DNA from: Streptomyces sp. NBC_01351
Lineage (GTDB): Bacteria; Actinomycetota; Actinomycetes; Streptomycetales; Streptomycetaceae
Assembly: GCF_036237315.1 (NCBI RefSeq)
Contig: NZ_CP108356.1
Span: forward strand, 248,001-312,000
DNA: 64,000 bases
Direction: 5' to 3'
A program made the position numbers and the translations under genes. This document shows, piece after piece, positions 34,633 to 42,691 of the stretch. Each line of letters begins with the position of its first letter. Positions within the stretch are counted from its first letter, which is position 1. The notes under the pieces are model-generated. The model had not been told where the DNA came from. It ran no database searches and saw only the letters and a list, made by a program, of their open reading frames with translations.

Positions 34633-36693
34633 TCAGCCGAGGTGGTCCGCGACGAGTTCGGCGAACGCCTCCGGTGTGAGGACCGTGACGCCCAGGTCAG
34701 CCGCCTTGAGGGCCTTGGAGCTCGGCTTGCCGCTCGGGGACGGCGCGCAGACCAGGTAGGTCGTCTTGGAGTTGACGCTGCTGCCCGCCTTGCCGCCGGC
34801 CTTCTCGATCAGGGTGTTCATCTCGGAGCGCCCCAGGTTCTCCAGGGGACCGCTCATCTTGCCGGTGACGACGACCGTCGCGTCCGCGAGCGGGCCGTCG
34901 CCGGTCGCCTTCGGCTCCTGCGGTTCCGTCATGTTGACCCCGGCCTCGACCAGTTTGTCGATGACCTGGGCCAAGAGGGCGACCTGCTCGACGATGACCG
35001 GTGCCTTCTCCTCACCTATGCCATCGACCTCCTTCATCAGCGCCGTGTCGGCTTGGCGGATCGCGTCCATGGTGCCGAAGTGCGCGGCTATGCGGCGGGA
35101 CATGCTGCGGCCGGTGCCGAGGATGCCGAGGGCGCAGAAGACGCGGCTGAGCGGACGGGATCGGGCGGCCGCGATCTGCTCGGCCAGCTTCGCTCCGCGC
35201 TTGGCACTGCCGGAAGCCGCGGTGAGCTGCTCCTCTGTGAGGACGAACAGGTCGGCGACGTCCGTGACGGCGCCCGCCTCGATCAGGGCATTGACGTAGG
35301 TCTTGCCCAGGCCGTCGATGTCGAGCATGTCGCGCCCGGCCGCGTACTCGATCAGCGCGGGCAGGGCGCAGGCGCTGCCCTTGGCGCAGCGCCACCGCTC
35401 CTGACTCTTGTCGATCTCCCCACCGCAGTTGGGGCAGGCCGTGGGCAGTGGCACCTCCTGCGCGGTGTCCGGTCGCAGTCCGACGACGGCGGCCTGGACG
35501 CGGGGAATGATGTCGCCCGCCTTGTAGACCGTCACGGTGTCGCCGAGGTGGAGGTCGCGGCGGCGGATGTCGGCCGGGTTGTGAAGGGTGGCCCGGGTGA
35601 CCGTGGAACCGTCGAGGTCCACCGGTTCGAGGATCGCGGTCGGGGCGAGCACTCCGGTACGCCCCACTTCCCAGGTCACGTCCTTGAGAACGGTGTGGCG
35701 CTCGACCGCGGGGAGTTTGAAGGCGATCGCCCAGTGCGGGAACCTGCTGCCGAACCCGGCCGCGGCCTGCTCCCCGGCGTCGTTCGCCTTGATCACGACG
35801 CCGTCGATGCCGAACGGCAGGTCCGGGCGCAGCGCGGCGATCGCGTCGACCTTCTGCTGTGCCTCGGCGAGGGTCGCCACCACGTGCAGTCCGGCGGGGG
35901 TGCCGGCCGTGGTCCGTACCCCCGCGTCGGCCACGGCGGCCAGGGTCTCGGCGTGAGTGGCCCCGGAGGGCGCGAAGGCGACGCCGTCGAGCTCGACCGC
36001 TCCGTACGCCCAGAACGTCATCGCGAGGCGGTAGGGGCGGTCCTTCGCGCGCAGGGTGCCGGCCGTGCCGTTGCGCGGGTTGGCGAAGACCTGCGCGCCG
36101 TGTGCGGTGCGGACCTCGTTCGCGGTCTCGAACTGCTCCCGGGTGAACAGGACCTCGCCGCGCACCTCGAACGTGGCCGGTACGGGCAGCTGCTCGGGCA
36201 GGCCCTCGATCGTGCCGATGACGTGGCTGACGTCCTCGCCGTGGGTGCCGTTGCCGCGAGTGACGATCTGCTCCAGCCGCCCGGCCCGGTAGCGGGCGGC
36301 GACGGCCGCGCCGTCCATCTTCGGCTCCACGGTGAACCCGCCGGCGGGTTCGTGGCCCAGGCGGCGCTGGAGGGACGTCCCCCAGGCGACGAGGCCGGCC
36401 GGGTCGAAGACGTTATCGAGGCTGAGCAGTCGCGTGGTGTGCGCGACATCGCCCACCGGGGCGGCTCCGTCCCCGACGAGGCCGGTCGGGGAGTCCGCGG
36501 CGACCTCGTCCGGGTGCGCCTGCTCCCAGGCCAGCACGGCGAGCCGGAGCCGGTCGTACGCGGCGTCGTCGAGCGGGCTGTCGCCATCGCCGTAGTACGC
36601 CTGGGAGACCTCGCGCAGGCGGGCGAGGGCGGCGTCGTAGTCTTCGCGGCCGGACATGACGGACAGCGCCTCATCGGCGTGAATGCTCTTCAT
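34633..36693 (-). CDS. ligA: NAD-dependent DNA ligase (second-type LigA)
   Basis: 686 aa from ATG 36693 (a TTG 10 codons upstream is less likely). Domain order: Ia (AYYGDGDSPLDDAAYDRL), adenylation domain with catalytic K125 in EPKMDGAAV and RGNGTHGEDVSHVIGTI, OB fold, four-Cys zinc finger (CPNCGG...CAKGSAC), HhH repeats and C-terminal BRCT (ATVVVTGKMSGPLENLGRSE). All catalytic motifs look intact. EPKMDG instead of EPKIDG, AYYGDGDSPLDD instead of the usual linker, and the absence of gat genes beside it suggest an accessory paralogue rather than the essential replicative ligA. That is inference; the rest of the genome is not visible. Confidence 0.9.
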   Translation of the reverse strand: MKSIHADEALSVMSGREDYDAALARLREVSQAYYGDGDSPLDDAAYDRLRLAVLAWEQAHPDEVAADSPTGLVGDGAAPVGDVAHTTRLLSLDNVFDPAGLVAWGTSLQRRLGHEPAGGFTVEPKMDGAAVAARYRAGRLEQIVTRGNGTHGEDVSHVIGTIEGLPEQLPVPATFEVRGEVLFTREQFETANEVRTAHGAQVFANPRNGTAGTLRAKDRPYRLAMTFWAYGAVELDGVAFAPSGATHAETLAAVADAGVRTTAGTPAGLHVVATLAEAQQKVDAIAALRPDLPFGIDGVVIKANDAGEQAAAGFGSRFPHWAIAFKLPAVERHTVLKDVTWEVGRTGVLAPTAILEPVDLDGSTVTRATLHNPADIRRRDLHLGDTVTVYKAGDIIPRVQAAVVGLRPDTAQEVPLPTACPNCGGEIDKSQERWRCAKGSACALPALIEYAAGRDMLDIDGLGKTYVNALIEAGAVTDVADLFVLTEEQLTAASGSAKRGAKLAEQIAAARSRPLSRVFCALGILGTGRSMSRRIAAHFGTMDAIRQADTALMKEVDGIGEEKAPVIVEQVALLAQVIDKLVEAGVNMTEPQEPKATGDGPLADATVVVTGKMSGPLENLGRSEMNTLIEKAGGKAGSSVNSKTTYLVCAPSPSGKPSSKALKAADLGVTVLTPEAFAELVADHLG

Positions 36694-36777
36694 GAACACG
36701 ATCCTGGCCCATGGGTCTGACAACGCGCCCGGGCGGCCTCGCGCACTTCGGCTCGGCCGCCCGTCCCGTCCCGAACG

Positions 36778-37731
36778 TCAGGCCGCTCCTCGCCCGGCGC
36801 CGATCGCCGTGTCGCGGACGCGGACGAGCCGGAAGGCGGCGTAGAGGGCGATGGCGGCCAGGGCCAGCACGATGGAGGTTTCGATGAGCTGCGTCGGCCA
36901 GTAGTGCGAGACCGGGTGGAAGTCCGCGTACTGGCCGGTGACGTTCATGTCGGCGGGGCAGACCGTGAGGTTCTGCGTCCGCTCGAAACAGGCGTTCTCG
37001 GACAGGCGCTGCCCCGAGGCGGTGACGAGTCCCAAGTCCATCAGCAGGGCGGAGTGGGGCATCAGTTCCACCGGGCTCCCGGCGAGGGGAATGGTGTTGG
37101 TCTCCGCGGAAAGGAGTGACCACCGCAGGGCGCCGAGGACCAACAGGGTCAGGCCGGTGAGGAGACCGGTGACCGCCATGGCGGCGACGGTGCGCCGGAC
37201 CAGCTGGCCGACGAGGGCACCGAGGGCCACGCCGAGCAGGCAGTAGGCGACGAGCACCGGTCCGGCGGCCTCGTACGGACCGCGGTCGGCCCAGTGGAGT
37301 TGCCACGTGCCGGACACCCGCGCCCAGCCAAGACGGTAGACCCCGGCCAGCGCGACCGCGCCGAGCACCGACACCGTCGCAGCCGCCAGGACCTTCGCGC
37401 CGAGCCAGGACTTCGCGGTGGACGACTGGGTGAGGGCGAGCCGCCAGGTGCCGCTCTCCAGCTCGCGGGCGATCATCGGTCCGGCCACGAAGGCCCCCAC
37501 CAGCAACGGCAGGAACAGCAGGCTCGTGCCCGCGTACTCCATGAACATCCGCAGCACTCCGTACCCGCGGCCCGTGTACGACATCGGGTCGGAGTAGGGG
37601 TCGCCCGCCCACGAGCGCAGGGCGACCACCGCGGCGAGCCCGGCGGCCACGAGGGCGGGCAGCGCCCACAGCGCGCGCCGGTGCTGGCGCACCGTGACCC
37701 AGTACGGGCCCTTCAGCGTCAGCGCGCTCAT
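36778..37731 (-). CDS. ABC transporter permease
   Basis: 317 aa. Six membrane segments can be read (ALWALPALVAAGLAAVVAL, LLFLPLLVGAFVAGPMIA, VLAAATVSVLGAVALAGVY, VLVAYCLLGVALGALVGQLV, AVTGLLTGLTLLVLGAL, IETSIVLALAAIALYAAFRL). The ARELESGTWRLALTQSSTAKSW loop is typical of the ABC-2 permeases paired with YtrA-type regulators. A large extracytoplasmic loop with two Cys (NACFERTQNLTVCPADMNV) could form a disulfide. The start overlaps the stop of the ATPase gene, making it the third gene of the GntR-ATPase-permease operon. Confidence 0.88.
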   Translation of the reverse strand: MSALTLKGPYWVTVRQHRRALWALPALVAAGLAAVVALRSWAGDPYSDPMSYTGRGYGVLRMFMEYAGTSLLFLPLLVGAFVAGPMIARELESGTWRLALTQSSTAKSWLGAKVLAAATVSVLGAVALAGVYRLGWARVSGTWQLHWADRGPYEAAGPVLVAYCLLGVALGALVGQLVRRTVAAMAVTGLLTGLTLLVLGALRWSLLSAETNTIPLAGSPVELMPHSALLMDLGLVTASGQRLSENACFERTQNLTVCPADMNVTGQYADFHPVSHYWPTQLIETSIVLALAAIALYAAFRLVRVRDTAIGAGRGAA

Positions 37732-38615
37732 GCCCGCACCCCCGTGGTGGTGAGGGAGCCGTCGGTGGCGAACGGCGGGGCGTCTGGTGAACGCAGATGG
37801 GCGAGCAAGAGTTCCTCCAGGGACGGGCGCGCCGTCTGCCAGGTCCGGCTGTCGACGGATCCCCCCAGCCTGACGAGTGCGGTGAGCTGACGACCCGTCG
37901 TACGGGTCTCGACGACGGTGTGGGCGGCGAGTTCGGCCGAGGCGTCGGCGGGGCCGGTCAGCAACCGGTGGGCCGCGCTGACCTCGTCGATGGGACCGGC
38001 GAGGCGGATGCGGCCTCCGTCGGCGAGCAGGAGGTGGTCGCAGGCCCCCTCCAGCTCGGTGAGGATGTGCGAGGACATCACCACGGAGGTGCCGTTATCG
38101 GCCGCGTCGGCCATCAGCGTGCCCATGAGCTGGTGCCGGGCGAGCGGGTCGAGGTCGGCCATCGGCTCGTCCAGGAGGAGCAGGCCGGGCCGCTTGCCGA
38201 GGGCCAGCGCCAGGGCGACGCGGGTGCGCTGGCCGCCGGAGAGACTGCGTACCTTCGCGAGGGGGTCGAGCCCCCCGGCCTCGACGATCCGCTGCGCCGT
38301 CTTCGCGTCCCAGCGGCCCGGGTTGAGCTCGGCGCCCATGCGCAGGGTCTCGCCGACGGTGAGCTGCGGGTAGAGGGGCTTGTCCTGGCCCACGTACGCC
38401 AGGGTCTCGCGCGGCGTCGAGCGAAGGGTGCCCTCGGTGGGACGAACGAGCCCGGCCGCTATGGCCAACAGGCTCGACTTGCCCGCCCCGTTCGGGCCTA
38501 CGAGCGCACACACCCGACCCTCGGGCAGGCGGAAGGAACAGTCCCGCAGGGCCCAGCCTCCCCGGCGTCCGTAGCGCAGGCCGAGGCCCTCCGCCTCGAT
38601 CACGGTGTCCGTCAT
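37728..38615 (-). CDS. ABC transporter ATP-binding protein
   Basis: 295 aa. Walker A GPNGAGKSS, Q-loop AYVGQD, signature LSGGQRTRVALALAL, Walker B LLLLDEPMADLD and the H-loop SSHILTELEGACDH are intact. The C-terminal ~90 residues are variable and may contact the permease. Start ATG 38615 overlaps the GntR stop by 4 bp and its own stop overlaps the permease start, so all three are translationally coupled. Likely an exporter for an unknown, possibly envelope-active compound, switched by the GntR protein. Confidence 0.94.
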   Translation of the reverse strand: MTDTVIEAEGLGLRYGRRGGWALRDCSFRLPEGRVCALVGPNGAGKSSLLAIAAGLVRPTEGTLRSTPRETLAYVGQDKPLYPQLTVGETLRMGAELNPGRWDAKTAQRIVEAGGLDPLAKVRSLSGGQRTRVALALALGKRPGLLLLDEPMADLDPLARHQLMGTLMADAADNGTSVVMSSHILTELEGACDHLLLADGGRIRLAGPIDEVSAAHRLLTGPADASAELAAHTVVETRTTGRQLTALVRLGGSVDSRTWQTARPSLEELLLAHLRSPDAPPFATDGSLTTTGVRA

Positions 38616-39001
38616 GCGTCGCCGTCCCCCTTGAAGTGTTGTTCCAGTACGGATGTGAAGAGCGCGGCCACGTCGTCCCGTTCCAGCCCGGCTTCCCGGG
38701 CGCGCTGCGCCCAGTCGGCGAGTTCGTCGCGCAGCGGGGAGTCCGCCGGGGCGCTGCCCAGGGACTTGCTGATGAAGGTGCCGACGCCCCGCTTCGCCTC
38801 GACGAGTCCTTCGCGTTCCAGCTCGCGATAGGCCTTGAGGACGGTGTTCGGGTTGATGGCGGTGGCTTCCACCACCTCGCGCGCGGTGGGCAGTTTGTCC
38901 CCGGGTTCCAACAAGCCCAGACGCAGGGCCTGTTTGGTCTGCTGGACGATCTGCAGGTACGTGGCGATGCCGCTGCGCCGGTCGATGCGGTATTCCAGCA
39001 C
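38612..39001 (-). CDS. GntR family regulator, YtrA subfamily
   Basis: 129 aa. The winged HTH occupies the first ~75 residues (YLQIVQQTKQALRLGLLEPG, KLPTAREVVEATAINPNTVL, KAYRELEREGLVEAKRGVGT). The C-terminal part is only ~50 residues, too short for a typical ligand domain, which is the YtrA subfamily pattern (regulators of ABC operons). The protein starts 7 bp from a perfect 15-bp-arm inverted repeat, consistent with autorepression of the three-gene operon. The inducing signal is unknown. Confidence 0.93.
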   Translation of the reverse strand: MLEYRIDRRSGIATYLQIVQQTKQALRLGLLEPGDKLPTAREVVEATAINPNTVLKAYRELEREGLVEAKRGVGTFISKSLGSAPADSPLRDELADWAQRAREAGLERDDVAALFTSVLEQHFKGDGDA

Positions 39002-39007
39002 GCCAAC

Positions 39008-39043
39008 AACACCCTTTCACTAGGTAAGTAGTGAAAGGGTGTT
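39008..39043. promoter_or_regulatory. YtrA/GntR operator: 15-bp arms, 6-bp spacer
   Basis: AACACCCTTTCACTA (39008-39022), GGTAAG, TAGTGAAAGGGTGTT (39029-39043). The arms are exact reverse complements and sit 7 bp upstream of the GntR start codon. Being AT-richer than the surroundings, this is a convincing operator/promoter site. The binding protein is inferred to be the adjacent regulator. Confidence 0.85.
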
Positions 39044-39061
39044 ACAAGGGTGGGGCTCCTG

Positions 39062-39172
39062 TCAACTGGCCTCGGGTAACTCGGCCTCGGCCTCGGCCAG
39101 GTCCGGCACCGCGAAGCAGAGGTGGAGCTGCTGGGGAACGGTCTGGTCCGGCCAGCCGGGAGCCGGTCGCGG
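39062..39172 (-). pseudogene. truncated VOC-family remnant
   Basis: The minus-strand reading GWPDQTVPQQLHLCFAVPDL, then AEAEAELPEAS and a stop, corresponds to the inter-repeat segment of double-unit VOC proteins (typically PTWPDPERPQQFHLDFYVDDL). Nothing upstream restores the N-terminal unit and the end is premature. It lies behind the YtrA operator, between that operon and the DUF3224 gene. Confidence 0.5.
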
Positions 39173-39212
39173 TCGCGCCGCGATTGTCAGACCCCTTCGG
39201 TACGGTCGGTGC

Positions 39213-39620
39213 ATGAGAGCTACGGCAACGTTCAGCGTCAAGGCATTCGCTCCCACCGAGCTGCAGCCCGAGCCGGTCGTGACCACTGGGCTGCCGGTCG
39301 GTGTCGCGACCATGGAGAAGCACTTCGAGGGGGAGGCCGTGGGGCGCTCGGCGACCCTGTTCACCTCCGCGTTCGACCATGAGACCGGCGTCGGGGCCTA
39401 CGTGGCCATGGAGTCGTTCGAAGGCTCGGTGCAGGGACGCGAGGGATCCTTCAACTTCGTGCACTCGGCGACGACGTCCGGCACCGACCGCACGGCGGAG
39501 TTCTTCACCATCGTGCCGTCGAGCGGCACCGGCGAGCTGGCCGGAATATCCGGGGCCGGGGGGATGGCCGTCGACGCCGACGGCACGCATCGCATCTGGT
39601 TCGACTACCAGGTCGGCTGA
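39213..39620 (+). CDS. DUF3224 protein
   Basis: 135 aa from ATG 39213. The sequence fits DUF3224 over its whole length: MRATATFSVKAFAPTELQPE, GVATMEKHFEGEAVGRSATL, a FEGSVQGREGSFNFVHSATT core, and ending GTHRIWFDYQVG. These are small single-domain beta-barrel (allene-oxide-cyclase-like) proteins common in actinomycetes; function unknown. TACGGT (39201-39206) sits 6 nt before the ATG with no SD, so translation is probably leaderless. It is probably monocistronic, with a weak hairpin at 39631-39651. Confidence 0.92.
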   Translation: MRATATFSVKAFAPTELQPEPVVTTGLPVGVATMEKHFEGEAVGRSATLFTSAFDHETGVGAYVAMESFEGSVQGREGSFNFVHSATTSGTDRTAEFFTIVPSSGTGELAGISGAGGMAVDADGTHRIWFDYQVG

Positions 39621-39753
39621 ACGGAGCGCACCGGCCGGTCATCTGCCGGTTGCATCGAGTACGCCCTGAGTGCTCCCGTTCGTAGCGATCAGGGCCTTAC
39701 CATGCGCGTGCGAGGCGCGTTGAGCGCACAGCGGGGCGTCAGGGGGAGGCGCG

Positions 39754-40536
39754 ATGGCCGCACGACCGTACGACCGCACACCCGGACCGCACGAGATACC
39801 CGAAACCCTGCCCGACCACGCAGGCCGGGGGCTGCCCGGCGGGGTGGAGCTGTACCTGCTCGGTCCGGACGGAGGCATCGTCCTGGCAGACCGGGAGGGG
39901 ACCCGGGAGCTGGGGCCGGAGCGGGACTTCCTGCGGTTCATCGACGACGGGCAGTTCGCGCACTACCTCGTGGGGGACGCCGCCACCTCGCCGGAGCGGC
40001 CCTCCAACGCCACCGTGAAGCTCGGGGTGGTGAGCCCGCGCAGTGCCTTCACCCCGCACGCGCACGGGGGCGAGCACTTCGTCCTCAGCCTCGGTCACGC
40101 CGCTTGTGGGCTCTATGACCCGGACCGCGGTCGCGTCAACGAAGTCCGGCTCGCGCCCGGCATGTTGATCCGGATTCCGGAGATGATGCCGCACTCCTTC
40201 GCGAACCGGGGTGACGCTCCGCTGACCATCCTCGCCGCCAACACGGGGTACGGGATCGACCACGAGGACTACGCGATCACCGCGGCGGAAGCCGAGCGAC
40301 GGGCATCCGCCGGCCTGGTACGGACCGGCCTGGTGGGGCACGGCGCGCCGGCGGTCGTCACCGCCGCCGCCACGTCCACGTCCACGTCCACGTCCACCGA
40401 TTACCAGGTGCTCGCCGCCGCACTGCGCGACATCGAGCGTGCCCAGCGGGTCCACGGCATCGCCGGCACCACCGTCCGCGAGCGGCTGGCCGCACGGCTG
40501 CGCCGGGCGGCGACCGCGCTGGAGGTCCGCCGGTGA
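39754..40536 (+). CDS. cupin-domain protein, first gene of the 39.7-47.5 kb cluster
   Basis: 260 aa, ATG 39754 with GGGGGAGG upstream. A cupin core spans residues ~85-170: FTPHAHGGEHFVLSLGHAAC carries a metal-binding-type H-x-H...E-H set, and GMLIRIPEMMPHSFANRGDA provides the second His. A helical C-terminal tail (DYQVLAAALRDIERAQRVHG, RERLAARLRRAATALEV) follows a Thr/Ser-rich linker encoded by a hexamer repeat. Cupins of this shape may be sugar isomerases, dioxygenases or sensors; nothing here decides. The stop overlaps the next gene by 4 bp. Confidence 0.82.
   Translation: MAARPYDRTPGPHEIPETLPDHAGRGLPGGVELYLLGPDGGIVLADREGTRELGPERDFLRFIDDGQFAHYLVGDAATSPERPSNATVKLGVVSPRSAFTPHAHGGEHFVLSLGHAACGLYDPDRGRVNEVRLAPGMLIRIPEMMPHSFANRGDAPLTILAANTGYGIDHEDYAITAAEAERRASAGLVRTGLVGHGAPAVVTAAATSTSTSTSTDYQVLAAALRDIERAQRVHGIAGTTVRERLAARLRRAATALEVRR
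40371..40397 (+). repeat. in-gene CACGTC hexamer repeat
   Basis: CACGTC is repeated four times without interruption, encoding the alternating (Thr-Ser)n linker of the cupin protein. As unit length is a multiple of three, slippage would change linker length without frameshift. Confidence 0.75.
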
Positions 40537-41609
40537 TCTGCCCGCACTGCGAACGCAGCCTGCTCCGCAAGGAGCGCACCGGCAACACCTGCAGTCACTG
40601 CGAGCGCCGCTACGCGCTGGACCCCAAGACCAACCCCCTGCGCCTCAACGACCTCCGAGTACAGCGGATCACCGCCGCGCTGACGGACAACGGCCGGGTC
40701 CGGATCACCCCGGACCAGCTGTGGTACGCACTGTCGCGCAAGCGGATCGGGGAAAGGGGGTTCGCGCCCGGATGCGCGGGCGGGGCGCTCGTCGGCGCCG
40801 GGTTCGTCACCATCTGGGGCCTCGTCGCCGAGGCCTCGTTCGTGCTGTACGTCTCCGGGGCCCTGCTGGCCACGGCCCTCGGCATCGTGATCGCCCGGCA
40901 GTTGGGGGCGGGCGGGGGCATCCTGCCCATGAGTCGCGGAGCCTTCCGCTCCGAGGCGCTCGCCGAGTGGCAGCGCGTGTACGGGAGCCTGCCGCCGGGC
41001 GTGGTCGACAACAGCGGCCGTCCTTGGCCCCCGCGGCCGGCCGCCGACTCGCCGAACCCCAACGCCGTGCTCGTCTGCCCCGATCCTTCCATCGCCGTGT
41101 TCCTCGCGGCCAACGGCCTGCCCGACCGCCACGGCATCGCCCTCGTCCAGGGACTCGAGCACGTGCGGGCCCTGCTCCCCCACCTGCCGCCGCGCGGTCC
41201 GGTCCTGGTGCTCCGCGACGCCGACGCGGGCGGTGAACTGCTCGTGCGCCGGCTCCGCGCGGACTTCCCCGGCCGCCCGGTGATCGACGCGGGAGTGTCG
41301 CTGCGTACGATCCGCGGCCTGCCGCAAGCCGTCGCGTACCGCGACCCCGTCCGAAAGCCCACGGCGGACGAGGTGGGCCGGCTCACCGCGCTCGGCGAGT
41401 TCAGCGCCGAGGAGCTGAAGTGGCTGGCACAAGGCTGGCGGTTCCCGCTGGTCGGCGTCCCTCCGGTCCGGCTGCTGAGCGTGCTCGACCGGCTCGCCGA
41501 GCAGATCGGCCGCAGTGTCGACGGCGAGCGGCGCGACGCCTCGGAGGTCGGCTTCATGACCTGGCCGGGGGCGGCCGGGGACGGCCCGGATCCGGCGGGC
41601 GGACGATGA
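40533..41609 (+). CDS. zinc-ribbon membrane protein A (cluster paralogue 1)
   Basis: 358 aa from GTG 40533, overlapping the cupin stop. Residues 1-30 form a zinc ribbon (MICPHCERSLLRKERTGNTC and SHC: CxxC-x13-15-CxxC). Then come helices with DLRVQRITAALTDNG and ITPDQLWYALSRK, two membrane segments (ALVGAGFVTIWGLVAEASFV, YVSGALLATALGIVIARQLG) and a cytoplasmic C-terminal half. That half has AVLVCPDPSIAVFLAANG, PVLVLRDADAGGELLVRRLR (Toprim-like DxDxxG) and a closing GFMTWP. Genes at 41606 and 42688 encode relatives. Function unknown. Confidence 0.82.
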   Translation: MICPHCERSLLRKERTGNTCSHCERRYALDPKTNPLRLNDLRVQRITAALTDNGRVRITPDQLWYALSRKRIGERGFAPGCAGGALVGAGFVTIWGLVAEASFVLYVSGALLATALGIVIARQLGAGGGILPMSRGAFRSEALAEWQRVYGSLPPGVVDNSGRPWPPRPAADSPNPNAVLVCPDPSIAVFLAANGLPDRHGIALVQGLEHVRALLPHLPPRGPVLVLRDADAGGELLVRRLRADFPGRPVIDAGVSLRTIRGLPQAVAYRDPVRKPTADEVGRLTALGEFSAEELKWLAQGWRFPLVGVPPVRLLSVLDRLAEQIGRSVDGERRDASEVGFMTWPGAAGDGPDPAGGR

Positions 41610-42691
41610 TCTGCCCGAACTGCTCGACCGAGCTGAAGCGTACGGAGCGCACGGGCCAGGTCTGCTCCCACTGCCACCGCCGCTTCGCCCTGGACCCGAA
41701 GCGGCACGGCCTCGGCATGCACGACCTGCGGATCCGCCGGTGCGTGGAGTCCATCACCGACGGCGGCCGGCTCCAGGTGACCGTCACCCAGCTCTGGTAC
41801 CACTCCCGTACCCGGAGCAGCGCATGGAGTGCGCGCGAAGCACGCGGGATCCGGCCCGGCATCCGCTGGACCGCGGCGTGGGCCGTCTGCGCCGCGCTCC
41901 TGGTGTGCGGAGCCCGCACCACCGGCGCCCTCACGGCCCTGGCCTGGGGCGGGATCGTGGCCGTCCTCCTGGTGGCTGGACGCATCCCCTACGAATCGGC
42001 CCTTCGCGCGGGTTGGTGGATCAGCCCCGCCGAGGAGCCCTTCCGGCAGATGATGACCGGTGCCTGGAAGCAGGCGTACGGGGCCCTGCCCGTAGGCGTG
42101 GTGAACGACGAGCGGTTCACCCCCCGGCCCACCCGACCCCAGCCGACCAGCCCCAAGGCCGTGCTCCTGTGCACGGACCGCGCCGTCGCGGTGTTCCTCC
42201 GGGCCAACGACTTCCCGCTGCGTCTGGGGGCCGTTCTGGTGGAGGCGGAACCGGAATCCGCCCACGACGCCCTCGTCAAGGTACCGGGCACGCTCCCGGT
42301 CGTGCTGCTGCACGACGCGAGCGCGCTCGGCGCGCTGTTGGCGCCCCTCCTGCGCATCGCCCATCCGGAGCGGACCGTGGTGGACGCCGGGCTGCCGGTG
42401 ACCGTGGTCCGGCGACGAAAGGGCGCGGTCCACCGGATCTCGCCCGTCCCGGGCGTCGACGCCGAGCAACTGCGGGCGGTGGCGGGCCTGTCCGAGGAGG
42501 ACGCCGTCTGGCTGGCCGAGGGGTTCTGGAGCCCGATCGCGGCCGTACCCCCGCCGCTGCTCGCCACCGTGGTCGAAGAGGCGGTCGAACGGGCCGTGGC
42601 CTCGACAGGTGCACGGCCGGACTCCGCGCCGGCGTACGGCTTCCTGACCTGGCCGGACACCCCCGGGACGAAAGGCGCGCCCACCACATGA
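41606..42691 (+). CDS. zinc-ribbon membrane protein B (cluster paralogue 2)
   Basis: 361 aa, ATG 41606 overlapping the previous stop. Same plan as protein A: zinc ribbon MICPNCSTELKRTERTGQVC and SHC, DLRIRRCVESITDGG, VTVTQLWYHSRTR, two hydrophobic segments (WTAAWAVCAALLVCG, ALTALAWGGIVAVLLVAG), AVLLCTDRAVAVFLRAND, PVVLLHDASALGALLAPLLR, and GFLTWP near the end. The second Asp of the DxD-like motif is Ser here (HDAS). Similarity to A is moderate but runs end to end, implying an old tandem duplication. No catalytic function is proven. Confidence 0.82.
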   Translation: MICPNCSTELKRTERTGQVCSHCHRRFALDPKRHGLGMHDLRIRRCVESITDGGRLQVTVTQLWYHSRTRSSAWSAREARGIRPGIRWTAAWAVCAALLVCGARTTGALTALAWGGIVAVLLVAGRIPYESALRAGWWISPAEEPFRQMMTGAWKQAYGALPVGVVNDERFTPRPTRPQPTSPKAVLLCTDRAVAVFLRANDFPLRLGAVLVEAEPESAHDALVKVPGTLPVVLLHDASALGALLAPLLRIAHPERTVVDAGLPVTVVRRRKGAVHRISPVPGVDAEQLRAVAGLSEEDAVWLAEGFWSPIAAVPPPLLATVVEEAVERAVASTGARPDSAPAYGFLTWPDTPGTKGAPTT

